This document shows, piece after piece, positions 17,809 to 26,734 of a stretch of DNA of 64,000 nucleotides (positions are counted from its first letter, which is position 1; each line of letters opens with the position of its first letter). The translations under genes were made by a program, and so were the position numbers. This DNA is from a virus. The DNA lies in the IMG/VR virus record IMGVR_UViG_3300043418_000120, positions 1 to 64,000 of that record; one strand, 5' to 3'. The notes below the pieces were generated by a model. The model saw nothing but the letters and a program-made list of their open reading frames with translations. It was not told where the DNA came from and did not search any database.

Positions 17809-19391
17809 TGGCAACAGGTTATAATGCAAACCCCAATCTAAAACCAATTGGGGTACAAGTTGATTGGACCCAAGACACTTTTCAAGAATATTTGAAGTGC
17901 TCTCAGGATCCAGTTTACTTCATCGACAATTATTGTTACATCGTCACCATTGACCATGGTCTTCAGCCATTCAAATTGTATGAATGTCAGAAGGAGAAGG
18001 TCAAACTCATCCATGACAACCGTAAGGTAATTCTTATGGAGGGTCGTCAACAAGGTAAGACTACTACGTCCGCTGCCTACATTCTCTGGTACACAATCTT
18101 CAACGACGCAAAGAACGTAGCTATTCTGGCTAACAAGGCGTCCACATCACGCGAAATTCTTTCTCGTTATCAGTTGATGTACGAGAACTTGCCTCTATGG
18201 ATGCAGCAAGGTATCAAGACATGGAACAAGGGCGACTTGGAATTAGAGAACGGCTCAAAGGTATTTACGGCAGCTACGACAGCTGCTGGTATTCGTTCTA
18301 AGTCTGTTAACTTGTTGTATATCGACGAAGCAGCTATTATTCCTAACAACGTTGCCGAAGCCTTCTTTACCTCTGTCTACCCAACTATTTCCGCTGGTAC
18401 GACATCTAAGATCCTTATTACATCAACACCACTTGGCTACAACCACTTCTGGAAATTCTGGAATGATGCTGAGAAAGGTCGCAATGACTTTGTTCCTATG
18501 TTCATCCCTTACTGGAAAATTCCAGGGCGTGATGCTAAGTGGGCTGATGAACAGAAGCGTCAGCTTGGTGAGTTGAAGTACAACCAAGAAGTTGAATGTA
18601 AGTTCCTTGGTTCTAGCTTGACATTGGTCGACGCAAGTACAATTGCAAAACTATCCCCAGATGAAATTATACATAGTAAGGATGGTCTAGACTTGACTGA
18701 GTTCCCAAAGAAGGGACACCAGTACTGTGTTGTGGCTGACGTAGCGAAGGGTGTGGGTGGTGACTACTCAGCCTTTGTTATTGTTGACATGACAGAAGCG
18801 CCATACAAGATGGTGGGTAAATATAGACATAACAAAATTTCGCCTCTGTTGTATCCAAACGTAATCCACAAGGTTGCGTGTGACTACAACGATGCATATG
18901 TATTGGTTGAAATCAACATCAGCGAGCAGGTGGCTTACATTCTCCACGACGAACTGATGTATGAAAACTTAATCTTCGTGAACCGTACTGCCAATGGACA
19001 GGTTGTCTCTGGTGGTTTCGGTGGTGGTAAGACTCAATTTGGTGTGGTGACTGACAAAAAGGTCAAGCGCACTGGATGCCACAACTTCAAGAGTCTGATT
19101 GAAGAAAATAAACTGATTGTAAACGATATCGACACTATCTCTGAGATCTCAACGTTCATTGAAACAAAGGGCTCTTACTCAGCGGATGAAGGATATCATG
19201 ATGACTTGGTTATGCCATTGGTATTATTTGGCTGGTTGACATCTAACTCATACTTCAAGGAATTGAGTATCAAAGACCATAATCTGAGAAGACTTATGTA
19301 CGAGAAGCAGATGTTAGCGATTGAAGAGGAGCTGACTCCCTTTGGATTCATCGATGATGGTCGTCCAGACGAGGTGCTTCAGAATTTCTGA
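17808..19391 (+). CDS. gp17: Terminase large subunit gp17
   Basis: 527 residues from the ATG at 17808, chosen because it overlaps the gp15 stop; an upstream TTG at 17787 is less likely. It pumps DNA into the prohead using ATP and cuts the concatemer. The Walker A motif GRQQGKTT is at about 79-86, Walker B LLYIDEA at 169-175 and the C-terminal RNase H-like nuclease has ADVAKGVGGDYSAF (Asp311, Asp319), VEIN near 368-371 and HDDLV near 464. All key residues are present. The length is somewhat less than T4 gp17 (610). The expected small-subunit gene does not precede it. Confidence 0.93.
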   Translation: MATGYNANPNLKPIGVQVDWTQDTFQEYLKCSQDPVYFIDNYCYIVTIDHGLQPFKLYECQKEKVKLIHDNRKVILMEGRQQGKTTTSAAYILWYTIFNDAKNVAILANKASTSREILSRYQLMYENLPLWMQQGIKTWNKGDLELENGSKVFTAATTAAGIRSKSVNLLYIDEAAIIPNNVAEAFFTSVYPTISAGTTSKILITSTPLGYNHFWKFWNDAEKGRNDFVPMFIPYWKIPGRDAKWADEQKRQLGELKYNQEVECKFLGSSLTLVDASTIAKLSPDEIIHSKDGLDLTEFPKKGHQYCVVADVAKGVGGDYSAFVIVDMTEAPYKMVGKYRHNKISPLLYPNVIHKVACDYNDAYVLVEINISEQVAYILHDELMYENLIFVNRTANGQVVSGGFGGGKTQFGVVTDKKVKRTGCHNFKSLIEENKLIVNDIDTISEISTFIETKGSYSADEGYHDDLVMPLVLFGWLTSNSYFKELSIKDHNLRRLMYEKQMLAIEEELTPFGFIDDGRPDEVLQNF

Positions 19392-19403
19392 AAATGCTGA
19401 TTT

Positions 19404-19411
19404 ACTAAATA
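19404..19411 (+). promoter_or_regulatory. Late promoter variant ACTAAATA
   Basis: ACTAAATA followed by AAAGAA, 61 bp before the tail sheath ATG, in the short gap after the terminase stop. It has the same form as the elements at 7163 and 58120. Confidence 0.55.
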
Positions 19412-19471
19412 AAAGAATGAAACAAGGGTTGTTATAACAACGACAAATAATCGTATCAAGGAGACATAGCC

Positions 19472-21550
19472 ATGCCATTTCAAGTTTCTCCAGGAGTTTC
19501 AGTTGTAGAGAAGGATCTCTCACTGGTAATTCCTCAAATTGCAGCGTCAATCGGTGCAACAGCAGGATTCTTCCGCTGGGGACCTGCCGAGCAGCCAATT
19601 ACACTTTCTAATGAGAGTGATTTGGCAACAACATTCGGAACACCAAAAGGTGTTAACGACTTCGTTGCGCGCTCGTTCTTTACAGCTGCCAACTTCCTAT
19701 CATATTCAAGCAATATGGTAGTTATCCGCGCACTTCCATACACTACTGGTGTGTCTGACGCAAAGAATGCTTTGTCTGAAGACGTAACTGGCATCACTAT
19801 TAAAAGCAGCGATGATTACCTATCTAATTGGTACGGTACTACTTCAACTGCTACTACATGGGTTGCTCGTTATCCAGGCGCTATGGGTAACTCGCTAAAA
19901 GTTTCTGTTGCCGATGCTGACTCATTCAGCAACGTTGCTACAGGTACTATCTCATCTACTCAATCTTCAACTGCTCTAGCAATCACTGGTGGTGCTATCA
20001 CTACTCAAGCTGCTGTTGGTACTGTTGTGCAATTCTGGTCTGGCGCTGCTGGTACTGGTACATTGTTGGGTACATCTTCTATCGCTGCTATCGCTTCTGC
20101 TACTGCCGCTACACTGACAAGCAACCCTAACGTAACTGGTGTTACTTCTATCGTGTTCCGTTGGGAATATGCTGATCAATTCGTCCAAGCTCCAGGCACT
20201 TCTGCTTATGCTGCTGGTAACGGTTTGGCTGCTGCTAAAGACGAAATGCACATTGTTGTTGTTGACCGTCTTGGTTACTTCAGCGGCGTTCAAGGTACTG
20301 TTCTAGAAAAGTATGCGTTCCTATCAAAGGCATCTGATGCTGTTTTGAACGATGGCACTGCCAACTACTACAAGACTCAATTGAACCGCAACTCTGATTA
20401 TATCTGGGACTTGCGCGAAATCGACGCTATCGTTACATCAACATACTTGAACACAACTTCTGCTTCTGCGTTCGGCGTTTCTATCTCTGCCCAAGGCATG
20501 AACGGTAACGTAGTATTCAAGACAATGAAGCGTCCATATACAACTTACCTTGGTTACAACCTGACAGAATCTTCTGGCGCTATTGCTATCCAAACAAACG
20601 GTAAGGGTATTGATGGTTTTACAGTATCGTCTAAGGCTCACGATGCTAACATCAAGTCTGGTTTGATCGCTGCTTTTGGTCTTCTAACTAACACAGAAAA
20701 CGTTGACGTTGGTCTGATTGCTGTTGGTGAAGTTGAATCTGTTGTTGCTAACTATGTCATCAACAGCGTTGCTGAAGTGCGCAAAGACTGTATCGCATTC
20801 GTGTCAGCTGCTGTTGACTCAGGTACTGCTTTGACTGTTGCTACTAAGTCTTCTGACTTCAATAACCTAGTTGCTTACCGCACTGCTTCTACTTATGCTG
20901 TGAACGTATCAAGCTCTTATGCTTCTATGGACTCTGGCTACAAGTATATGTACGACAAGTACAACGACAAGTATACTTACGTCCCATTGAACGGCGACAT
21001 CGCTGGTCTATGTGCTCGTACTGACTACAAAGCTGACCCATGGTTCTCTCCAGGTGGTTACAACCGTGGCGTTATCAAGAACGTTGTTAAGTTGGCGTAC
21101 AACCCAAGCCAAGCTGAACGTGACACATTGTACAAGAATGGTATCAACCCAGTTGTTACATTCCCAGGACAAGGCACAGTTCTATTCGGCGACAAAACAT
21201 TGTTGACTAAGCCAAGTGCGTTTGATCGTATCAACGTTCGTCGCTTGTTCATCATCCTAGAAAAGTCTATCTCTACTGCTTCTAAGTACCAACTGTTCGA
21301 ATTTAACGATGGTTTCACTCGTGCTCAGTTCCGTAACTTGGTTGAACCGTTCCTACGTGACGTTCAAGGTCGTCGTGGTATCTATGACTTCAAGGTTGTT
21401 TGCGATGAATCAAATAACACAGGTCAAATTATCGACACGAACCAATTCGTTGCTGATATCTACATCAAGCCAGCTCGCTCTATCAACTTCATTACATTGA
21501 ACTTTGTTGCTGCTAGAACAAGCGTGAACTTTGAAGAGATCGGTGGATAA
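19472..21550 (+). CDS. gp18: Tail sheath protein gp18
   Basis: 692 residues with a strong Shine-Dalgarno (AAGGAGAC). The N-terminus (FQVSPGVSVVEKDLSLVIP) and the following IGATAGFFRWGPAEQP are classical for T4-type sheath proteins. The C-terminal conserved domain contains WFSPGGYNRG, NPVVTFPGQGTVLFGDKTL, FDRINVRRLFIILEKSI and a final ARTSVNFEEIGG (quoted in part). The protein forms the contractile sheath around the gp19 tube. A variable Ala/Thr-rich insertion occupies roughly residues 145-245. It is preceded by a late-type promoter. Confidence 0.94.
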   Translation: MPFQVSPGVSVVEKDLSLVIPQIAASIGATAGFFRWGPAEQPITLSNESDLATTFGTPKGVNDFVARSFFTAANFLSYSSNMVVIRALPYTTGVSDAKNALSEDVTGITIKSSDDYLSNWYGTTSTATTWVARYPGAMGNSLKVSVADADSFSNVATGTISSTQSSTALAITGGAITTQAAVGTVVQFWSGAAGTGTLLGTSSIAAIASATAATLTSNPNVTGVTSIVFRWEYADQFVQAPGTSAYAAGNGLAAAKDEMHIVVVDRLGYFSGVQGTVLEKYAFLSKASDAVLNDGTANYYKTQLNRNSDYIWDLREIDAIVTSTYLNTTSASAFGVSISAQGMNGNVVFKTMKRPYTTYLGYNLTESSGAIAIQTNGKGIDGFTVSSKAHDANIKSGLIAAFGLLTNTENVDVGLIAVGEVESVVANYVINSVAEVRKDCIAFVSAAVDSGTALTVATKSSDFNNLVAYRTASTYAVNVSSSYASMDSGYKYMYDKYNDKYTYVPLNGDIAGLCARTDYKADPWFSPGGYNRGVIKNVVKLAYNPSQAERDTLYKNGINPVVTFPGQGTVLFGDKTLLTKPSAFDRINVRRLFIILEKSISTASKYQLFEFNDGFTRAQFRNLVEPFLRDVQGRRGIYDFKVVCDESNNTGQIIDTNQFVADIYIKPARSINFITLNFVAARTSVNFEEIGG

Positions 21551-21551
21551 T

Positions 21552-21559
21552 CCTAAATA
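21552..21559 (+). promoter_or_regulatory. Late promoter variant CCTAAATA
   Basis: CCTAAATA followed by AAGAAA, directly after the sheath stop and 21 bp before the tube gene ATG. It is a weaker match to TATAAATA but has the same context as the ACTAAATA elements. Confidence 0.45.
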
Positions 21560-21579
21560 AAGAAACAGGAGAGAAATAA

Positions 21580-22182
21580 ATGGCAAATATTGATGCATTC
21601 AAAGCCAATCTGCTTGGGGGTGGTGCTCGTGCGAACCAGTTCTTCGTACAACTAACATTCCCAACTTATGTGGCAGGTGGAGCACTACTGAGCAGCAAAG
21701 CGCAATTCGTATGTAAAGGCGCGCAGCTTCCAGGCTCAACCATCGACAATACACCAGTAAACTTCCGTGGTCGCCAAGTAAACTTGGCTGGTGAGCGTAC
21801 GTTCGCCCCATGGACAATTACTATTCTTAACGACAACGACTTCGCATTGCGTAACGCAATGGAGGCGTGGATGAATGGTATCAACGACGTGGCTAATAAC
21901 ACAGGTCGTTTGGCACCTACTCAGTACCAAGTTGACTTGGACGTGTATCAATTGGATCGCAACGGCGCTCCAGTTAAGCACTATAAGTTTGTTGATGCTT
22001 ACCCAACTGAAGTGTCTGCTATCGAATTGAACTTCGATACAAACAACCAGATTGAAGAGTTCACAACAACCTTCCAATACAACTACTGGACATCTGAGTC
22101 TAGCACAAATGGATTCGGTGGCTTGATCACTGGTTCTACTAATATCAACATTGGTGGAATTAACGTACCGTTGAATCTGTAA
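21580..22182 (+). CDS. gp19: Tail tube protein gp19
   Basis: 200 residues, close to the family length. The motifs NQFFVQLTFP, FVCKGAQLPGSTI, VNFRGRQVNLAGERTF, WTITILNDNDFALRNAMEAWM and EEFTTTFQYNYW are those of the T4 gp19 tail tube family. It forms the inner tube of the contractile tail. It follows the sheath gene in the canonical order and has a Shine-Dalgarno (AGGAGAG). Confidence 0.94.
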   Translation: MANIDAFKANLLGGGARANQFFVQLTFPTYVAGGALLSSKAQFVCKGAQLPGSTIDNTPVNFRGRQVNLAGERTFAPWTITILNDNDFALRNAMEAWMNGINDVANNTGRLAPTQYQVDLDVYQLDRNGAPVKHYKFVDAYPTEVSAIELNFDTNNQIEEFTTTFQYNYWTSESSTNGFGGLITGSTNINIGGINVPLNL

Positions 22183-22204
22183 TTATTGAGTGAGTGGAGA
22201 TAGT

Positions 22205-23791
22205 ATGCAATTTTTTGGTTTTGAGATTAAGCGTAAGAAGCAAGAGGACTATCTTGAATCAGTAGTTAATCCTACGGTTGAAGATGGTTCTACCCTTGTT
22301 GCGAGTCAGGCTGGTTACTATGCCCAGACTCTCAACATGGACACTGTTATCCAAAGCGACACCGATCTCATCAAGAAGTATCGTGAAATTTCTGGCTTCG
22401 TTGAAGTCGACGCTGCCGTTGAAGATATTATCAACGAAGCAATCGTAGTCGAAGGCAACGAAAAGCCAGTTCAGTTGAATCTAGACAACATCAAACTCTC
22501 GGACAATGTGAAGACAATCTTCCACCAAGAGTTTGATAATGTCCTAGGTTTGCTTGGTTTTCATATCAAGGGTCATGACATTTTCCGTACATGGTATGTC
22601 GATGGTCGTACGCACTATCAGGTGTTGCTTGATCCAGAGAACCCTAAAGACGGTATCAAAGAGCTACGATATGTAGATGCTCTTAAGATCCGCAAGGTTA
22701 AAGAAGTTGTCAAAGAACGCGATCGTTCTACTGGCACAGACGTCATTAAACAGACCAAAGAGTATTACATCTACAATGAAAAGGGTGTGATTACTTCTAC
22801 TCAACAAGGTACACGCCTTTCGGCTGACTCTGTTGTTTCAGCTACTTCTGGTCTAGTAGACTTGGGTAAGAATATGGTTCTTAGCCACCTACACAAAGCA
22901 ATTAAACCAACGAATCAATTGAAAATGATTGAAGACTCGTTGGTCATTTATCGTGTAAGCCGTGCGCCTGAACGTCGTATTTTCTACATCGACGTAGGTA
23001 ACTTACCAAAAATCAAAGCAGAACAATACATTCGTGACATCATGAATAAGTATCGTAATAAACTTGTTTACGATGCTAACACTGGTGAGATTAAAGACGA
23101 CCGTAAGCATATGTCTATGCTTGAGGACTTCTGGATGCCTCGTCGCGAAGGTGGTAAGGGTACTGAAATTACTACACTTCCAGGCGGCCAATCATTGGGT
23201 CAACTAGAAGACGTCCAGTACTTTAAGAAGAAATTGTATCAAGCATTGAACGTGCCTATGTCTCGCCAAGAGCAAGACGGTGGTGGTTTCAACCTTGGAC
23301 GTGGTTCTGAAATTTCCCGTGATGAAGTTAAGTTTGCGAAGTTTATTGATAGACTACGTATGCGCTTCTCACAGTTGTTCTTGAACATTCTGCGTGTTCA
23401 GTTGGTTGTTAAGGGTGTTATTCGTGAAGAAGAGTGGGATGAACTTGCTTCTCTTATTCGCTTCGACTTCAAGAAAGACAACTACTACGCTGAACTTAAA
23501 GAATCTGAAATTATCAACGGTCGTGTTGCTATGATTACAGCAATGGACCCATTTGTTGGAAAATACTATTCTAAACAATACATCCAATCTAAGATCCTAC
23601 GTATGAATGACGAAGAGATTGAAGAGATCGAAAAGCAAATTGAAACTGAACGCGATACTGACATGGATCTAGCTGATCACCAAGGCACTCTAGCTGGTGT
23701 GACACAGACAGCCCAACAGGTATACCTACAAAAGAACGCGCCACCTGAAACTCAAGAGGCGTCGCCAACTAACCAACAAGGAGCCAAATAA
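22205..23791 (+). CDS. gp20: Portal vertex protein gp20
   Basis: 528 residues from ATG 22205, chosen because TGGAGA lies at a suitable distance; an in-frame GTG at 22190 is upstream of it. The portal is the dodecameric channel for DNA entry and the initiator of prohead assembly. Family landmarks are KYREISGFVEVDAAVEDIINEAIV, FRTWYVDGRTHYQ, RIFYIDVGNLPKIKAEQYI, DFWMPRREGGKGTEITTLPGG and FNLGRGSEISRDEVKFAKFI (quoted in part). The C-terminal tail is acidic and Gln-rich. The stop overlaps the next ATG by one base. Confidence 0.94.
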   Translation: MQFFGFEIKRKKQEDYLESVVNPTVEDGSTLVASQAGYYAQTLNMDTVIQSDTDLIKKYREISGFVEVDAAVEDIINEAIVVEGNEKPVQLNLDNIKLSDNVKTIFHQEFDNVLGLLGFHIKGHDIFRTWYVDGRTHYQVLLDPENPKDGIKELRYVDALKIRKVKEVVKERDRSTGTDVIKQTKEYYIYNEKGVITSTQQGTRLSADSVVSATSGLVDLGKNMVLSHLHKAIKPTNQLKMIEDSLVIYRVSRAPERRIFYIDVGNLPKIKAEQYIRDIMNKYRNKLVYDANTGEIKDDRKHMSMLEDFWMPRREGGKGTEITTLPGGQSLGQLEDVQYFKKKLYQALNVPMSRQEQDGGGFNLGRGSEISRDEVKFAKFIDRLRMRFSQLFLNILRVQLVVKGVIREEEWDELASLIRFDFKKDNYYAELKESEIINGRVAMITAMDPFVGKYYSKQYIQSKILRMNDEEIEEIEKQIETERDTDMDLADHQGTLAGVTQTAQQVYLQKNAPPETQEASPTNQQGAK

Positions 23792-23991
23792 TGGACCAAG
23801 ATATCAGAGACCTAATTGATTCTATCATCGATGAAAATCCAGTTGAATCAGAGAAGATTTTTAGCAACCTAATGACCAACCGCATTGCCGATCGCATTGA
23901 CGTACAGCGTCAAGAAGTTGCCAACAGTTACTTCAACCCAGTTGCTGAAGTAGAAGAAGAAGAGACAGAAGAAGCAAATGAAGCTGAATGA
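23791..23991 (+). CDS. Prohead core protein, gp67-like by position
   Basis: 66 residues, highly acidic at the C-terminus (EVEEEETEEANEAE), located between portal and protease where T4 encodes core protein gp67. The body is predicted alpha-helical. Prohead core peptides are typically cleaved by gp21 during maturation. The assignment is from position, size and charge; there is no diagnostic motif. It overlaps both neighbours (1 base upstream, 14 bases downstream), indicating coupled translation. Confidence 0.6.
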   Translation: MDQDIRDLIDSIIDENPVESEKIFSNLMTNRIADRIDVQRQEVANSYFNPVAEVEEEETEEANEAE

Positions 23992-24532
23992 TTTTGTAAA
24001 GAAATTGTATAGTGACAAAGGAAACTACGGAAACGTAGTTTCTGTCTCGTCGCATTACGACCACCAAATCATTGAGAACGCTGAGGGCGAGTTTTTCGTC
24101 AACGGCATTCTAGCAGAATCAGTAGATTCTTTAGACGAGGCCAAGAGATACGTAGAAGTACAAGAATTAGCAAGTAAAACTAAAATCAAACTATACGAAG
24201 ACATCTCAGAAACCAAACTAGCAGGCATCATTAAGAAACACCACGACACTAAGATTACAACAAAATTAGTAGAATCATATCTTACTCTTGCCTCGTCTAA
24301 AGTATTTACAATCGACCCAGTTCTCCTTGAGATGAGAACAACATACAAAACTTCTAACATCTTTGAAGACAAGATTGACTTCAAGTTGAATGATGGTAAA
24401 CAAGTTGCCATTAGCGAAGAGACTGTAACGAAGATTGCGACACTACTAAATAAGTCTAATCATAAGGAAGAGATTATTGAGTACATGCGCGAAAGTACTG
24501 ATAATTTCCTGGCAGTAGTCAGACAACTATAA
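23978..24532 (+). CDS. Prohead core protein, gp68-like by position
   Basis: 184 residues beginning KLNDFVKKLYSDKGNYGNVVSV. It occupies the T4 gene 68 position (portal, 67, 68, 21). The middle is helical and charged, and the last third (KQVAISEETVTKIATLLNKSNHKEEIIEYM) resembles conserved C-terminal segments of proteins found at this place in T4-like phages of non-enteric hosts. A scaffold-core function is inferred from position only. Confidence 0.55.
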   Translation: MKLNDFVKKLYSDKGNYGNVVSVSSHYDHQIIENAEGEFFVNGILAESVDSLDEAKRYVEVQELASKTKIKLYEDISETKLAGIIKKHHDTKITTKLVESYLTLASSKVFTIDPVLLEMRTTYKTSNIFEDKIDFKLNDGKQVAISEETVTKIATLLNKSNHKEEIIEYMRESTDNFLAVVRQL

Positions 24533-24541
24533 GGATAAGCC

Positions 24542-24967
24542 ATGGCTGTCACAAAAACAATTCTAAAAAATACAAACCTTGAGACTATCATCAAGGTTGG
24601 TGGCACATCAGGTACTGCTAACATTACGTTGGCAACTGATTGTCTTGCTGGCTCTCAAGAACTAGATGGCGCTACTCAGGTAGCAAACATCACTGGTTAC
24701 ATGGTATCGGGCTTACTGACATCAGCAATTACTGTTACTCGCAATGCCCAACCTCTAATGACATTCGCTCCAGAAAACAGCGGTGTTCTAGATTTCCAAG
24801 GTCAAGGTTTTGCTGATACAACAAACAACACTTCTGACTTGGCTGTTACAATCGGCACAGCAGAAGCGCATATCTTTATCAAGATCCGCAAAGTAAGCGG
24901 ATACAAGCCTAAAGTAGAAACTGCTACATTCGGTGGTGGTGATAACCCAGCGGTAGCAGGAGCGTAA
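24542..24967 (+). CDS. Conserved beta-rich head-cluster protein
   Basis: 141 residues, starting MAVTKTILKNTNLETIIKVGG, with Shine-Dalgarno AAGGA. The composition is beta-rich with many Thr, Ala and Gly residues and a Gly-rich terminus (FGGGDNPAVAGA). Related short proteins lie between portal and protease in other marine T4-like phages, as far as I recall. It could be a head decoration or completion protein. It has no clear T4 counterpart. Confidence 0.55.
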   Translation: MAVTKTILKNTNLETIIKVGGTSGTANITLATDCLAGSQELDGATQVANITGYMVSGLLTSAITVTRNAQPLMTFAPENSGVLDFQGQGFADTTNNTSDLAVTIGTAEAHIFIKIRKVSGYKPKVETATFGGGDNPAVAGA

Positions 24968-24968
24968 G

Positions 24969-25622
24969 ATGAAACTAATTAGAGAAGTCTTTGAACAGAC
25001 CAGCTTTATCGTCGAGGAAAAGCTCGGCAAAGGTAAGACGTACTTTATCGAAGGCGTCTTCCTTCAATCAAATTTGAAGAACCGTAACGGTCGTATGTAC
25101 CCAGAGTCCACAATGGACCGTGAGGTAAACCGTTACTTGAAAGAAGCAATCAAGTCGAACCGTGCGTACGGCGAACTTGGTCACCCAGACACACCATCTA
25201 TCAACTTGGATCGTGTGTCGCATCTTATTGTTGACCTCCGCAAAGAAGGCACTAACTGGATGGGTAAAGCAAAGATTTTGGACACACCAATGGGCAATAT
25301 CGCTAAGGGATTGCTGGATGGTGGTGCGAATTTAGGTGTATCAAGCCGAGCGCTTGGTTCACTGAAAATGAATAATGAGGGTATCAACGTTGTTCAAGAT
25401 GACTTTATGTTGTCGACAGCAGCAGATATCGTCGCCGACCCAAGCGCTCCAGATGCCTTCGTTCGTGGCATTATGGAGGGAGTAGAGTGGGTATATGTTG
25501 ATGGAAAGTATGTGGAAAAGCAGATCGAAGAAGCAAAGAGAGCTATCATGGCGACCCCTTCTAAGAGATTAAACGAGCAGTCGCTCATCCAGTTTCGAAA
25601 GTTTTTAACTTCTTTGAAGTAA
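24969..25622 (+). CDS. gp21: Prohead core scaffold protease gp21
   Basis: 217 residues, the usual size. It is the serine protease that digests the scaffold and trims the capsid protein. Family features are FLQSNLKNRNGRMYP near residues 31-45, catalytic histidine in AYGELGHPD (His72), the Ser of LGVSSRALG (Ser125/126) and the downstream D-F-M-L-S-T-A-A-D-I-V-ADPSAPDAFV region. It starts one base after the previous stop. A late promoter for the scaffold gene follows. Confidence 0.93.
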   Translation: MKLIREVFEQTSFIVEEKLGKGKTYFIEGVFLQSNLKNRNGRMYPESTMDREVNRYLKEAIKSNRAYGELGHPDTPSINLDRVSHLIVDLRKEGTNWMGKAKILDTPMGNIAKGLLDGGANLGVSSRALGSLKMNNEGINVVQDDFMLSTAADIVADPSAPDAFVRGIMEGVEWVYVDGKYVEKQIEEAKRAIMATPSKRLNEQSLIQFRKFLTSLK

Positions 25623-25635
25623 GAATTTAATTCTT

Positions 25636-25643
25636 ATAAATAG
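25636..25643 (+). promoter_or_regulatory. Late promoter TATAAATA
   Basis: Exact late core 51 bp upstream of the scaffold gene ATG (25694), in the gap after gene 21. This gives scaffold and capsid genes their own strong late start. Confidence 0.75.
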
Positions 25644-25693
25644 AATCTAACGAAACGAATCGGACATAACCTACTAAAAACAGGAGACTATAA

Positions 25694-26707
25694 ATGTCAG
25701 TTGAACAGAAAATTGCACAATTGCTAGCTGAATCTAAAAAACTTGAACAACAAGCTGAAGAAGTTGTTGTTGAAGAAGTTGAAGAACTTGACGAGACAGC
25801 AGCATCAGAAACAATCAAAACCAAAGCTCCAGCAGCTGGTGGTGGCGATAACCCAGACAATGCTAAGAATGCTCCAGCTAAAAAGCCAGAAGCAGGTACT
25901 AGCAAAGACAACTCTAAGTCAGGTCAAGGCGGTAACGGTGGTACGCCATCGGGCTTGCCAGTTAAAGACCCAGCTACATACAAAGCACCAGTTGTTGACG
26001 TAAAAGAAGACGTGGCAGCTTTGGTTGATGGTGAAGACCTATCAGAAGAGTTCAAAGAAAAAGCAGCTACTATTTTTGAAGCAGCTGTAGTATCTCGTAT
26101 CAAGACAGAAATTGTCAAGATCCAAGAGCAATATGACGCACAGCTCGTAGAAGAGTTCGTGAAGATTAAAGAGGAAATTGTTGAAAAGGTTGATGGATAC
26201 CTCGGCTATGTTGTCGAGCAGTGGATGAAAAATAATGAACTTGCCCTCGAAAGCGGTATCAAGTCAGAGCTAGCTGAGTCCTTCATTGAAGGTATGAAGC
26301 GTGTATTCCAAGAACACTACGTTGATATTCCTGCAGAAAAGTACGATGTACTTGGTGCTTTGGAAGAAGAAGTTGGTGAGTTGGAAAGCAAACTGAACGA
26401 ATCCGTTAATGCAAACATTGAAATGAGCAAACAAATCGCAGAAATGCAACGCGCTGGTATCATCGCTGATTTGAGTGAAGGTCTAACCGTTACTGAATCA
26501 GAGAAGTTCGAAGCTCTAGCAGAAGATATCGTTTGCGAAGACGTGGCTACTTACACTAAGAAGCTACAAACTATTCGTGAATCATACTTCAAGCACGCAG
26601 CTCCAGTTGCTAAGACTGAAGTGTCGAGCGAACCAGCCGCTGAAGAGCAAATGATCTCTGAATCAGTTGCCCAATATGCTGCAGCGTTTGCCAAACTAAG
26701 CAAATAA
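25694..26707 (+). CDS. gp22: Prohead scaffold protein gp22
   Basis: 337 residues. It is acidic and mostly alpha-helical, with a low-complexity Gly/Pro/Lys stretch (residues about 45-95) and long coiled-coil segments after residue 110, as expected of the major scaffold that shapes the T4-type prohead and is degraded by gp21. The gene position directly before the major capsid gene is diagnostic. The Shine-Dalgarno is CAGGAGAC. Confidence 0.88.
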   Translation: MSVEQKIAQLLAESKKLEQQAEEVVVEEVEELDETAASETIKTKAPAAGGGDNPDNAKNAPAKKPEAGTSKDNSKSGQGGNGGTPSGLPVKDPATYKAPVVDVKEDVAALVDGEDLSEEFKEKAATIFEAAVVSRIKTEIVKIQEQYDAQLVEEFVKIKEEIVEKVDGYLGYVVEQWMKNNELALESGIKSELAESFIEGMKRVFQEHYVDIPAEKYDVLGALEEEVGELESKLNESVNANIEMSKQIAEMQRAGIIADLSEGLTVTESEKFEALAEDIVCEDVATYTKKLQTIRESYFKHAAPVAKTEVSSEPAAEEQMISESVAQYAAAFAKLSK

Positions 26708-26734
26708 ATTTAAAACCTTTTCAGGAGAAAAACT

